A stretch of 64,000 nucleotides of DNA from Panopea generosa (Eukaryota > Mollusca > Bivalvia > Adapedonta > Hiatellidae). The notes under the pieces are model-generated. The model saw only the letters and a list, made by a program, of their open reading frames with translations, was not told the origin of the DNA and searched no databases. Positions 38,397 to 50,884 of the stretch are shown in pieces (positions within the stretch are counted from its first letter, which is position 1; every line of letters starts with the position of its first letter). Location: the NCBI GenBank assembly GCA_029582155.1, contig CM055903.1:35816353-35880352 (forward strand). The letters run 5' to 3'. The position numbers and the translations under genes were made by a program.

Positions 38397-40131
38397 CCTA
38401 GAACACTGACACACTGAAGTACCATGCCGCAGATAAATGGTATGATACCCCATCCAGTCACATTATACTGACACCGGGCCTATCATACCTAGAACACTGA
38501 CACACTGAAGTACCATGCCGCACATAAATGGTATGATACCCCATCCAGTCACATTATACTGACACCGGGCCGATCAGACCTAGAACACTAACACACTGAA
38601 GTACCATGCCGCAGATAAATGGTATGATACCCCATCCAGTCACATTATACTGACACCGGGCCTATCAGACCTAGAACACTGACACACTGAAGTACCATGC
38701 CGCAGATAAATGGTATGATACCCCATCCAGTCACATTATACTGACACCGGGCCGATCAGACTTAGAATACTGACACACTGAAGTACCATGCCGCACATAA
38801 ATGGTATGATACCCCATCCAGTCACATTATACTGACACCGGGCCGATCAGACATAGAACACTGACACAATGAAGTACCATGCCGTAGATACATGATATGA
38901 TACCCCATCCAGTCATATTATACTGACAACGGGCCGATCAGACCTAGAACACTGACACATTGAAGTACCATGCCGCAGATACATGGTATGATACCCCATC
39001 CAGCCATATTATACTGACACCGGGCCTGTCAGACCTAGAACACTGACACATTAAAGTACCATGCCGCAGATACATGGTATGATACCCCATCCAGTCACAT
39101 TATACTGACACCGGTCCTATCAGACCTAGAACACTGACACATTGAAGTACCATGCCGCAGATAAATGGTATGATACCCAATCCAGTCACATTATACTGAC
39201 ACCGGGCCTATCAGAACTAGAACACTGACACACTGAAGTACCATGCCGCAGATAAATGGTATGATACCCCATCCAGTCGCATTATACTGACACCGGGCCG
39301 ATCAGACCTAGAACACTGACACACTGAAGTACCATGCCGCAGATAAATGGTATGATACCCCATCCAGTCACATTATACTGACACCGGGCCGATCAGACCT
39401 AGAACACTGACACACTGAAGTACCATGCCGCAGATAAATGGTATGATACCCCATCCAGTCACATTATACTGACACCGGGCCTATCAGACCTAGAACAGTG
39501 ACACACTGAAGTACCATGCCGCACATAAATGGTATGATACCCCATCAAGTCACATTATACTGACACTGGGCCTATCAGACCTAGAACACTGACACACTGA
39601 AGTACCATGCCGTAGATAAATGGTATGATACCCCATCCAGTCACATTATACTGACACCGGGTCTATCAGACCTAGAACACTGACACACTGAAGTACCATG
39701 CCGCAGATAAATGGTATGATACCCCATCCAGTCCCATTATACTGACACCGGGCCTATCAGACCTAGAACACTGATACACTGAAGTACCATGCCGCAGATA
39801 AATGGTATGATACCCCATCCAGTCACATTATACTGACACCGGGCCTATCAGACCTAGAACACTGACACACTGAAGTACCATGCCGCAGATAAATGGTATG
39901 ATACCCCATCCAGTCACATTATACTGACACCGGGCCTATCAGACCTAGAACACTGACACACTGAAGTACCATGCCCATGCCGCAGATAAATGGTATGATA
40001 CCCCATCCAGTCACATTATACTGACACCGGGCCTATCAGACCTAGAACACTGACACACTGAAGTACCATGTCGCAGATAAATGGTATGATACCCCATCCA
40101 GTCACATTATACTGACACCGGGCCGATCAGA
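38397..40131. repeat. Higher-order repeat unit 3 (1735 bp)
   Basis: Variants at 38882 (CCGTAGATACATGATATG), 39493 (GAACAGTGAC) and 39973 (CCCATGCC) repeat those of unit 2 at the expected distances. Similarity ends near 40131, where monomers become unlike the start of units 2 and 3. Confidence 0.8.
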
Positions 40132-40960
40132 CCTAGAACACTGACACACTGAAGTACCATGCCGCACATAAATGGTATGATACCCCATCAAGTCACATTA
40201 AACTGACACAGGGCCGATCAGACCTAGAACACTGACACACTGAAGTACCATGCCGCAGATAAATGGTATGATACCCCATCCAGTCACATTATACTGACAC
40301 CGGGCCGATCAGACCTAGAACACTGACACACTAAAGTACCATGCTGCAGATAAATGGTATGATACCCCATCCAGTCACATTATACTGACACCGGGCCGAT
40401 CAGACCTAGAACACTGACACACTGAAGTACCATGCCGCAGATAAATGGTATGATACCCCATCCAGTCACATTATACTGACACCGGACCGATCAGACCTAG
40501 AACACTGACACACTAGAGTACCATGCCGCAGATACATGGTATGATACCCCATCCAGTCGTATTATACTGACACCGGGCCGATCAGACCTAGAACACTGAC
40601 ACACTGGAGTACCATGCCGCAGATATATGGTATGATACCCCATCCAGTCACATTAAACTGACATCGGGCCGATCAGACCTAGAACACTGACACACTGGAG
40701 TACCATGCCGCAGATACATGGTATGATACCCCATCCAGTCACATTATACTGACACCGGGCCTATCAGACCTAGAACACTGACACACTGGAGTACCATGCC
40801 GCAGATACATGGTATGATACCCCATCCAGTCACATTATACTGACACCGGGCCTATCAGACCTAGAACACTGACACACTGGAGTACCATGCCGCAGATACA
40901 TGGTATGATACCCCATCCAGTCACATTATACTGACAGCGGGTCGATCAGACCTCGAACTA

Positions 40961-41095
40961 TTTTCTTGACTGAACGCTAAGCGAAGACCCTTCTTGTACG
41001 ATGTTTCAAGTCTTTGGTATGACCCGACTGGGTAATAAATCCACGACCTTCACCGTGCGAGGCGGACACTCTACCACTAGACCACCACTGCGGTT
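40961..41095 (-). mobile_element. SINE-like element with tRNA-derived head, flanking the 91-bp array
   Basis: On the - strand the sequence starts with GTGGTGGTCTAGTGGTAGAG, an A-box-like head, followed by CGCCTCGCACGG and a decayed B box. The body runs directly into the last 91-bp monomer. The opposite side of the array (30775-30850) has a different boundary sequence, TGGTGTTTAGCGTCGCATTT. The two look like the two ends of one element. Confidence 0.55.
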
Positions 41096-43371
41096 ATATT
41101 TACATAAAATATATAGCTTGTAGTATGTGTGTAATCGTTTGTGAATGTACTATGGAAATAAGACAAAGCTTCCCTCTCACCCCTAACAAAAAATGCATGC
41201 TGCATCTCATGTGAATATTGAAACTTTATTATAGAGATTAAATACAAACTACAGATCATGCATGACTTACCAAAGTTTTAAATGATTTATTGTATTTCCT
41301 TATTTTTAATAAGCAATACAGTAATATGTCACTTTTTAAATGAATCACTTGTAAACTAGTCACATATCACAGCCACAAAACTGATACAAGTTTTTTTTGA
41401 TTTAAGTTATGATCAATAACCCGTTTATTATGAGTCTTGACGTATAACTACACAAGTGAAACGGTGATTAAAACATTATCAACAACAGTTTGAACATTTT
41501 TTAAATAGTATAACTCAATACATTGTTTCTACCAGGAAATATATATGGTTCTGAACACATAAAGCCACTTGAAAGTGACCTCGACCACATCAACAACAAA
41601 TTATGATTTTTGTCTGCTTCATTTCTCTCTTACTGCTCAATCACAAATAAGTAATTCAATTTTTTTTCGTTTCTAGTGAAGTTTTTCTCTCTCCTTCGAA
41701 ATATTACGCTGTATGACACAGACCGATTCTTTTTCTGTTAGTTTCGTTTTTGAAGAGCTGCCTTGACATTGATCCTAACAACCACGTTTATACATTTATA
41801 CTTTATACAATTAAATATCCGTTACAGTCACCAGTAAACTAAGTAGCACAATCTCTTTTGCATAACTTTCTACTTGTCATCCGAACGATGACTTAAGAAA
41901 TACCATAAGCGAGGCGGTAGTGTATTGCATATAAAGTAATATAAATTAAAATAAACTAAGAAATACCCTAGGTAACGTTTAATCACATCAGCACTAGTTC
42001 CAAGTATATTATTGATTATTTTTGCTTTTTTTTCCTTCTCTATAAAACCCAAGTATGAACACCAAAAGAAAGCCTGATTACAAGCTCTGATTTTGTCAAG
42101 CTATATTTAGCACACTTGTCGTTTCAATATGCATACATCTATTTACTTAGAATTCCAAAATTGAGTCATAATGGATCAATCCAACTTGAATAGAGGGATG
42201 TTGTGCAGGTCAGGCAGACTGATTACTCTGTGGGATAACTCTGATGTTGGTATATTTAAGCTTTCTTTTACCCACGCTCTTTTTAAGTAGCATTTTTGCA
42301 AGCAATACATAATGCTGGTGTAGTGCTGTCCCAGGGGTCAACGTTCCGGCATCAATTGCAATGTAAACCAATTAACCAAGCTGTGCGTGAACTTCTGCTT
42401 AAACGTATGTACGGTACAGACGTGTGTAACTTCCGGTATATAATATATATGCCCTAAACAACACGTAAAATATACGAAACACTTGATTTTTCATTATGAA
42501 CCTTTCTTTTTTTTGTATCCAAATTCATAGTTGGATCCGGGTTTTTGTAGCTTGTAGAGAATGTCCATTATCATCAGCGGTACGTTTTTTCTGTTCAGGT
42601 GCGAGGGGTGACAAACTTAACTCTACTAAGCCTTCCATATCTGTCTTTATAATTGCTTAATCCTGCATCATTCATAATTAAGTTGCCGTGCATGTATAGT
42701 GTACGTTTCACATGTATATGATGGTGAGCTATGTTAGCTGAAATCTAATAAATAAACTTTTTTTCTGCATTATATTTAAATCCAGAACTGAACCAATGGA
42801 CTTATGGTAAAACAAAAAACGTCAGAATGGGATCGGTACACAGATCGTGGAATTAGTACAGAAATCGTGACTTGAAAATAAGAATTAAATACTAGTATAT
42901 CGATTCATAAGTGACAAAACTGTCGAAAGATATTGTGCATGGTTTACCTCCTTCTGAAATGTGTATTGTTACCAAAATATCGACACGTAAAAAATAAATT
43001 AATAAACTAACAGAAAATGAAATGTTATTTTGAAAAATAATTCTTCATTTCGCAAAGACCCTATTTGTCAAAGGTAAGCAAATGAGAGCACAATATAACT
43101 GATATCCTTCTAAGGTTATGTTCCAGTTGGTACTTAACCCGTTTTGGGGAACTGTAACATATGGAAAAAATCGTGAGCTTGCTCCTAGCGGCGGAATCGG
43201 GATTTCATGTTAGTGATTTATAGCATAAAGTAACCGATATGTCCACGTTAAGAACATAATGATATGGATAACTTTTGTTGTTAAATATTGTTTAAGCCTG
43301 ATGAGATTCAATGCGGAGTGAACACAATACCAATTAATACATTTTTATTTCGACGATTTAAGAGTTGACAT
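41096..43371. other. AT-rich intergenic sequence
   Basis: No gene recognised. A ~60-bp block at 42820-42880 (GATCGGTACACAGATCGTGG then AATTAGTACAGAAATCGTGA) is present inverted at 51935-51995. Confidence 0.5.
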
Positions 43372-43756
43372 TTATATTTCTCGCCGCGACGAAGGAGCGA
43401 AAGCGAGATTGAGGTGTTGCTTTTCCGTCGACGGCGTCAAACATTTATATTTAGCTTCAACGTTAAGTTTTTCGTTTTTACACTTTTTCTCAACATGTAC
43501 AAGTACTAGGACACTCATACTTGGATCATAGTTACAACTAACACCCTGCATCACATTATACGCTGCAGATGCTGAGTATGACCTACATTGCATGGTCCAT
43601 TGACTTTGTTTGATGCTGAATTTTGCATTTACCTCAAACGTTAAGTTTTCATTTTTACGATATTCTTCAATTAGAACTAGTGCTAGGACACTCATACTTG
43701 GATCATAGTTACAACTAACATCCTGCATAACATAATATAATGCAGATGCTGAGTAC
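43372..43756. repeat. Interspersed repeat with a two-copy 177-bp tandem
   Basis: GGACACTCATACTTGGATCA with its flanks occurs at 43509 and 43686, 177 bp apart, each followed by ACAACTAACA(C/T)CCTGCAT and GCAGATGCTGAGTA. The left end has a GC-rich block (TCGCCGCGACGAAGGAGCGA). The 118-codon - strand frame across it shows the same internal duplication and is a by-product. Confidence 0.6.
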
Positions 43757-44707
43757 CTTTTTTTTTTAATTTATTTATTTTTTTAATCTTTTTTTTTATT
43801 AATTTTTTTTACTAAGAAATATTGGTTAAAGTTTTTTTTAAATATGTTTTACTTAGAAATACTGGTTAAAGTTTTGTGTGCAACTACCATCAAGTTGATA
43901 TCTCAAAAATCACTTAATGTGTTTGATAGAATCTTCACACAATGCTTCCTAAAATATTTCTTAGTCATTAAACCTACTACATGTACATTAACCAAGTTAG
44001 ATTTGATTTTTAAAAATCAACAACGAAAAGATCCTTACACTACACACCTGTTTCTCTTGAATTCACATATAAGTTTGATACTTATTCTTTCTGTATATTT
44101 ATATATATAATTGACATGATATTTTAGTTTGTATGTGAATCTGCTTATATATGCAAATGAGAAAATTCAACCAATCCAAAAAATGAAAACACGTGTTTTA
44201 TAAAATTTAAGAAATACAGGTGTAGGTGATTCTTTTGTGTTTTCTGATTCTCAAATATAGTTAAATTTTACTAGAAAAATATAAAATGAACCAAGGTATC
44301 TTAGATATTTTAATGTCTTTTCCTGGCTTTCAATAACACCATCAATTAACACAAAAAAAATGTTTTTTATAAACCATTCCAATTATAAATACCTCTAATA
44401 AATATAAACACACAAAAACAACCCCAATATAATAAAATTCATGAAATTATTGCCACTATATCTTTTCTGTAAAAAGGGATACACCAAAATACATATTTAA
44501 TATTTAGTAAGGTTCTACGCCAAACCAACCACTATAGACTTAAGAGAGAAAAATTCTCCTGAAGTCATTAGACAACATAATTTTCTTATACTATCATCTG
44601 CTGTGTCAAATTATATTTTATTTCTGTTTGATTTTTGTTTTAGCTCAAGCTACAGTCTAAAATTTGTTGAGACTGGTGTGTCCCTTTAAGATTAATGTAT
44701 ATATGTG
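43757..44707. other. T-rich and AT-rich intergenic sequence
   Basis: Begins with a T-rich low-complexity tract (43757-43810) and a local duplication around AGAAATA(T/C)TGGTTAAAGTTT (43815 and 43855). I see no gene. Confidence 0.5.
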
Positions 44708-44955
44708 TATACAGTGAAAGGAAAAAGAAAGTATACATACCTATATACGTCGACAGGCCAAAGAACAATAAATGTATTGCATATAAATTTTATATATTTA
44801 TATTTCATCATATTGTTGAATAAAAAAACAAACATCTAATTCATTTCAAAGCAAAACAATAGGAAAAAAATTGTTCATTTTCCATCACATGAATAAACAT
44901 GGCCAATAATGAAATAATTTTAAAAACCAAGATGTATGCTTTCTTTTTCCTTTCA

Positions 44956-44964
<9 letters not shown>
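44708..44964. mobile_element. MITE-like element with 28-bp terminal inverted repeats
   Basis: The left end TATACAGTGAAAGGAAAAAG is inverted at the right end as CTTTTTCCTTTCAGTGTATA; both arms extend about 28 bp. About 257 bp in total, no coding capacity. Confidence 0.6.
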
Positions 44965-45017
<53 letters not shown>

Positions 45018-45032
45018 TGAAAGGAAAAAGAT
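44941..45032. repeat. Palindrome with a (TA)n core
   Basis: Left arm TTCTTTTTCCTTTCAGTGTA and right arm TACACACTGAAAGGAAAAAG flank about 50 bp of uninterrupted TA. The left arm is also the right end of the element at 44708-44964. Confidence 0.8.
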
Positions 45033-45785
45033 ATAGATATGAATGTATGTTACAACTTGACTGATACATATATGTGTACGGTTTGTTGAGGGATGGCCCA
45101 CCCCGACCCTCACAGACCTATTACGGGGTGATTAAATTAAAAAATTTAAAATTAAAAAAAAAAAAAAGAAAAAAAAAAAGTTAGATAACTTTTGCATGAA
45201 TATATTGCAAATTCTTGTGTCATATTTTTGCAAATCATGGCTGTTACTAAATTCATCAAATCATATAACTATTGTAAACAACCACTCTTAAATTTATTAT
45301 GGAAGTTGTTATGTCATTTCTCTGTTACCACTGGATTAAAACAATAATTTTTGAGCTTTACAGATACATGCGGCCATTTTTGTCATTGAATTTTATTTTT
45401 TTTCCTTCTCCCATGTGTGTATTAACGTCAAAGCGGACACAGCGAGACATATCATTCCGCGGAATGCTTGTTAATCATCCAATAGATTGTAAACACGTGT
45501 AGGTAAATATTTTTTAAAAAACATGTAAATGAACACAATGTGAGGAAATACTGTAGGTACGTTACCTTAGTCCGACACGGTGGCCTGTTAATGTCACCAT
45601 GAACATTATATAAAAAAGTCCAACTGTTACACATAAATTACACGCTCTCTTAAAATTTCATCATTTTTCTACAGTTCTTATGTTACGCCATCACCATGTA
45701 CATAATGTGGCATCATGTGTCTGTTTATTATAAAGCCATTCACGCTTGTATAAAGTGGCTAAAACACTATATAAACACAAACTAG
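45033..45785. other. AT-rich sequence with an A-run
   Basis: An A-rich tract at 45140-45180; otherwise nothing recognised. Confidence 0.4.
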
Positions 45786-46275
45786 TTTGCACCGTGTCCA
45801 AACGTTTCCGGAGGAGGCGGTAGAGGTAACGTTGGATGACGATCGGGTAACGTTGAATGGCGGTGGGATTCGCGATCAGCGGTAAGAAAACTATCTTTTT
45901 AACTATTGTTGATAATTTTTGGAAAATCTGAGTCGAACAAGATGATGTCGTATCATTTCTGATCACTTGGCTGCAACCGCATCTGTGCAGACTGTAGACG
46001 TTTTCTTGATTATTCGGGAAATACAAGGAATTTTCTGTGTAATCATTGACACGAGTGTTTTAAAAGTGCGAAAACTGCCTTGTTACCGAACATAATTTGA
46101 TATATCATATTCTTTTATAAGCAACACCCTCTTCAACATTATATTTTTACCTCATTCGGTATTTTACTGGTGTAAAATTGATTGAGTGACGGCTTTATGG
46201 TGAAAAATCAGCGTAACGATAGAGGAGCTGGTGGAGCTATTTGAAAGTTGCGTAACACTGGAGGATGGTGGACTT
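45786..46275 (+). repeat. Outer inverted arm, left, with two exon-like segments
   Basis: Inverted copy of 50885-51370, roughly 90% identical by eye. In one frame it reads FPEEAVEVTL up to a donor CAGCG|GTAAGA (exon end 45881). It resumes after TGAAAAATCAG (exon from 46212) as VTIEELVELFESCVTLEDGG. The split Arg codon (CG|C) keeps frame, and both splice sites are kept in the other arm. It may be two exons of an unrecognised gene or a repeat that happens to stay open. Confidence 0.75.
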
Positions 46276-46837
46276 ACTAAAAGCACTTTTTCTAAGGTTT
46301 CCCATGCAAGCGGTCAATGTTTCGTTTGTTACAATGTTGTAAATGTATTTCAAAGTGTTACTATGGTGTATGTATGTGTATGTATGTACTGTAAAGAAAA
46401 TCAAACTGATAATTGCCATTATGAGCTGTATAAAGGACATACAGATTTTAATAAGTATAAAATAATGCACAACTAACACTCTAAGCATAGTTAAGTAATC
46501 AGTTACCCGGGAGGATTTTGACGTGAGTAAGTGCCAGTCATTACCCTTTATAAGTTTGTCTTCTTTATATTGGACTCGTCATGAACTGTCCTACAGAAAA
46601 GTATTTATATAAAACATTCGCCGTGTGATCATTTGCGGTATCGCACTTTTAACCTGATTTATAAGCGTATTCCAATTTTAATGAAACTGATTGACAATGT
46701 CAATGTATAGTATATACAGATAGCACCATTAGCACTCGAGTTTCGTTCCTCAATCAAAAGTGTCGAAACTGGCGACGTACACTCAGTAATAGAGACATTT
46801 TTGATCCAGTCGTGGTTACATATCGCTGCATTTCAGT

Positions 46838-47107
46838 AACTGGCAACGCTTTTGAGTATTTAACTGCCAAATGTATAAATAACTGTCAGTGTATTAGTGC
46901 ATTTAACTGCCAAATTTATAAATAACTGGCAATGTTTTTGTGTGTTTAACTGTCAAATGTATAAATAACTGGCAATGTTTTTGTGTGTTTAACTGCCAAA
47001 TGTATAAATAACGGCAATGTTTTTGTGTGTTTAACTGCCAAATGTACAAATAACTGGCAATGTTTTTGTGTATTGAACTTCCAAATATATAAGTAACTGT
47101 CAATGTA
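46838..47107. repeat. 43-bp minisatellite
   Basis: About six copies of AACTGCCAAATGTATAAATA plus ACTGGCAATGTTTTTGTGTG TTT; TGGCAATG at 46927 and 46970 gives the period. Confidence 0.85.
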
Positions 47108-47477
47108 TTGATTTTAAATACATATATAATTCAACCATTATAGCATATTGTGGAACGATGTATATCAACACAGAACATTTTTTTAATATATTATAATTTG
47201 AAATATACCGCGACAGTTGAACATGTGATGTACATTATTATCAGTGTAGTCAATTGGTTAATACGGATAGGCTAAATTGTATCCGAAGAAAAGATACAGG
47301 ATTGTACCATGGTACAAATTAGTGCGAAACGGAACGCTTGGACCTTTATCACACTTCGCCTTAAAGTATACATGTACATGTATATTATATTTTCAGATAA
47401 GGCCAAAATTTCCATGTCTACACATAAATCAATTTGTACTCCTATGAAAATAGTAACCTCCTATCATTGCGATACTG

Positions 47478-47700
47478 CGGTGGCATAGTTCTGCCACCAG
47501 TTATCCACTTAACTAATGCGATAAGTTTCTAGTTAACCACTTAATTTTCGCGAAAATTATCTAGTTATCTTGTTAACTAACACGATACGTTTCCAATTAC
47601 GATAAATAACACAATTAAAATAAATCACTGTTAGTGCCACTTACTGCCACCACTTTTGCGAAAACTATCTAGTTAATGCTGAGACCATATAGCTGATGTG
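47478..47700 (+). repeat. Inner inverted arm, left
   Basis: Shares GGTGGCATAGTT, CACCAGTTATCCACTTA, GCGATAAGTT, CTAGTTAACCAC and TACTGCCACCACTTT, in order, with the reverse complement of 49545-49852. Shorter than the right arm. Confidence 0.7.
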
Positions 47701-49544
47701 TTGTCTAGAATATTTTTTAATGTTTTTAGTAAAATTAGCTTGTTTTACATTTCCATTAGCCGGCATCTGTTTTTTGGGATGTAGCTTTTTATTGTTTTGC
47801 TTCATTTCTTGTGGATTTTATAACATCTATGAAATGTTTTGTCCTACCGGTAACGGTTGAAGGCCGTAGTGATTGAAGATAAACACTTGGTGTAAACTTC
47901 ACCCACTGTATTTCAATTTGTATGTTCAATAAACGTTATGATACAACATAAACATCCGTTTAGTAAATAACAGTATATACACTTTCATAGAATTATATAA
48001 GTGTAACTGGAAAAGCACTTGTACATCGTATGTCCGCAGATATACACTATAGTAATATAGTACAGAGTTGCATAATCACTGCTATTTAACATATTTGTCT
48101 GAAGTTGTTATTGTTCCTGTTTAAAGTTAAAATCATAAAAATGTTAGTTAGAAGTCCTGATTAAACATTAAGCACGTTCGCAGAATCCACGCGTCGCGCC
48201 TATCGGCCAAAACCGCTGCATTACCTCAGAACTACATTGTGAATGTTGAAATCCGAAAACTAAAGTATGCAACTAAGTTAATAAAGTGGTCATCACAGGT
48301 ACGATAAGCGGATAGATTTTGCTAAACGAATTAACGTGTATAAATGTACCTGGCTGATAAAACAAGTACATTAAAACATGAATCTACATAAATAATAATT
48401 ATTTTAAAATTTGAATAAAACGCTTTCCATATAAGTTCATTGTAAGATACACTTACAGATGTAACAATATTTGGGGATTTATACAGAACGTTTTCGGTGC
48501 CGATTTTTCTATTTCTTTTGGTAATGTTACACTTTTATTTTCGATGAATCAGGACTTTCTTGGTAGTCTTCTGGTTATCCAATTAAAAAGTTAGTGTCTA
48601 GACCTGTTGTGGATCTTTGAAAACTATAAGCCTTGTTTTATACTGTTATTTTTGTTTCTTTCTCTTTTTTTACATTAATGTAGATTTTTTAAAAAAAGAA
48701 ACGCCTTTCAATGTAATATTCGTGAGAACGCAAGTTCGTATGTCAGACTTTTCTTGTCCGGACTACTCCAACTTAGGTACTGTTCAGATTTTCATGAAAC
48801 TTGGTAAGAAATATCTGTATGAAGTCGAATTGCGCGTGTTGTCGGAGTGTTTATGTTCATCAGCTTTTAACGGAGGTATTGCCCTTTAAATTCGTTTAAT
48901 GAACGAATATAATTATTGTCAAGACTACTCCATAACATAATTTGAGGATACTTAGTTGAACATATCAGTTTAACGTCTAGTTGCACATACACAGCGAAGG
49001 CATCCTTGTCAATAAACACATTTCTACCATAGTTTATAGTATATTTATTGTTAAACAATATATAGTTTATTGTTTAGTCTTTTTTATCAACCAGACATTC
49101 TAATAGTGCTTTTGATTAAAAAAGCCTTGTCAGGCAGATAGTTTTAAATTGGCGTTGGCCATTTACAGGACATGTGTCTGGTAGTTTGGTAAATGACAAA
49201 TTACTAAATGGAGATTTTTTTCTTCAAAACAAATCAAACTTTCACCTGACATGTTTAACAATAAACATTTATATAAACTATATCCCCAAAACAACAGGTA
49301 CCGACTAATGGCAATGTAAACCAAGCTACTTTGGCTAAGAAAATTAAAAGATATACTAGACAACACATGTATATACATGTACTATAGTTGAACTTCCCTC
49401 ATCCATGCCTGTTACTTTACAAACCGATCGTAACCACTCGAATAGAGACTGTTTAGCGATTTAATGAGTAAAAACCAAGTTTTCCGAATATTAAATAACC
49501 GGTAACACGAACATTATTTAGTTATTCAGTTAGCTAAGTAGATT
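47701..49544. other. Core between inner inverted arms
   Basis: AT-rich; no transposase or other gene recognised. The longest frame (48617-48889, 90 codons) has no family signature. Confidence 0.5.
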
Positions 49545-49852
49545 TGTGGTGGCAGTTGCAGAGCAGTAAATAGGCAACTTTTCGCGTTAAGATATTTATC
49601 TTAACTGGAAACTTATCGCGTTAGTTATCTAGATAACAATTTTTTTTCGCGATAGTTAACAAGATAAGACTAAAGTGGTGGCAGTAATTGGCACTTACAT
49701 ACATCTATTCTAGTAAAGATATTTATCTCAACGAGAAACTTATCGTGTTAATTTACTAGATAACTAGATATTTTTCGCAAAAATTATGTGGTTAACTAGG
49801 AACTTATCGCCTTAGGTAAGTGGATAACTGGTGACAAAACTATGCCACCATA
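49545..49852 (-). repeat. Inner inverted arm, right
   Basis: Reverse-complement partner of 47478-47700. It holds an internal repeat of the GTTAACTA..GCGATAAGTTTC type that the left arm partly lacks. Confidence 0.7.
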
Positions 49853-50243
49853 CGATACACACCTTAATCATTTGTAAAAATTAGTTATTATCTTTTTATA
49901 AAGCTAGTGCTGGCTTGCAAGTTTTGAAACCATGAGTAAAACATCTTTAAAAATACAAAATGGTCGTTACTATTATTTTATCACACAGATCCAAACGTTT
50001 TGTCATTGATGATTTTAAGTCTTTCAACCATTTACTAGAATATTACCCTTTTCCAAAACCACGAGTGATATTAAGTACTGTGGTATTTTAATGTCATGTA
50101 CATACATTTCAGAAAAAAAGTTTAAGTGAAAATTAATGAAAATGTCAAGAGTGATATAAAGTAATTTCAACGGCCAGTCGTGATTGTTATAAAATAGCTT
50201 TTATAGTTATATACCCAATATTGGATAGAAGAAAAAACATGAT

Positions 50244-50406
50244 ACAGTCAAACCTGTCTTAAGCTGCAAGTCATGGGAAGGAGCAAAAGTCACCTTTTTA
50301 GACAGGTTAATTTGCTTTGAAATCATAGAAATAGGAAATAGTAAATGTGGCTGCTTAAGAAAAGTGGCTGCTTAATAGAGGTGACCCGTTACACATGTTT
50401 GACTGT
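50244..50406. mobile_element. MITE-like element, copy 2
   Basis: The ends CAGTCAAACCTGTC and ACATGTTTGACTG are inverted to each other. The interior matches 24754-24936. No clear target-site duplication seen. Confidence 0.65.
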
Positions 50407-50884
50407 TCTAGTTTGCTATTTTGAACATAAACGACACATTTTCTTAAATTATACCTTAATTTAAAAAATATTATATATATGGCATTAAGTCTTTCATTAC
50501 GGCACCAGAAGGATAGTCAGTAACGATCATGGCACCTATTCGTGACCTGCGCATGGGAAAATGCATGTTGCTTTTAATTCGACGTTTAAATAAAACATTT
50601 ACTTCATTTCCTCTCTATTTTTCACTAAAGTATTAAAGACAAAGCACTGTGATATTCCTAAAACAATCGCAATATATACATAACATATTGAGAATTTTCC
50701 GTGTGGATGTTTTGATAAAATCGATGTCTCGTGTGATATAAGCATTTAAGGCATTTTTTACCTTGATTTGTCTTATATGAGCCTATTTCATCGTCGTAAC
50801 ATATTGTAATAGTTTTATATTGTATTGGCATTCGAGCAGACACGTGTTTGTATCGAAAACAACAAAAAATTGCTTTTAGTAAAC

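Larger units (their letters stand above)
30775..40960. repeat. 10-kb array of a 91-bp monomer
   Basis: About 111 copies of a 91-bp monomer with landmarks TGAAGTACCATGCCGCAGAT, GGTATGATACCCCATCCAGT, CACATTATACTGACACCGGG and CCTAGAACACTGACAC. Monomers at 36304 and 36395 set the period. Left monomers carry GGAGTACC and GATACATGGT; right ones carry GAAGTACC and GATAAATGGT. A 6-bp insertion variant (CCATGCCCATGCCG, 97 bp) occurs four times. No gene lies inside. Confidence 0.97.

Noticed and set aside
41035-41095. tRNA-Ala-like gene on the - strand
   Set aside because: The B box and acceptor stem are decayed and the sequence continues into the SINE-like body.
43372-43728. 118-codon - strand frame with duplicated CNYDPSMSVL segment
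   Set aside because: The duplication reflects a 177-bp tandem in an interspersed repeat; nothing supports expression.
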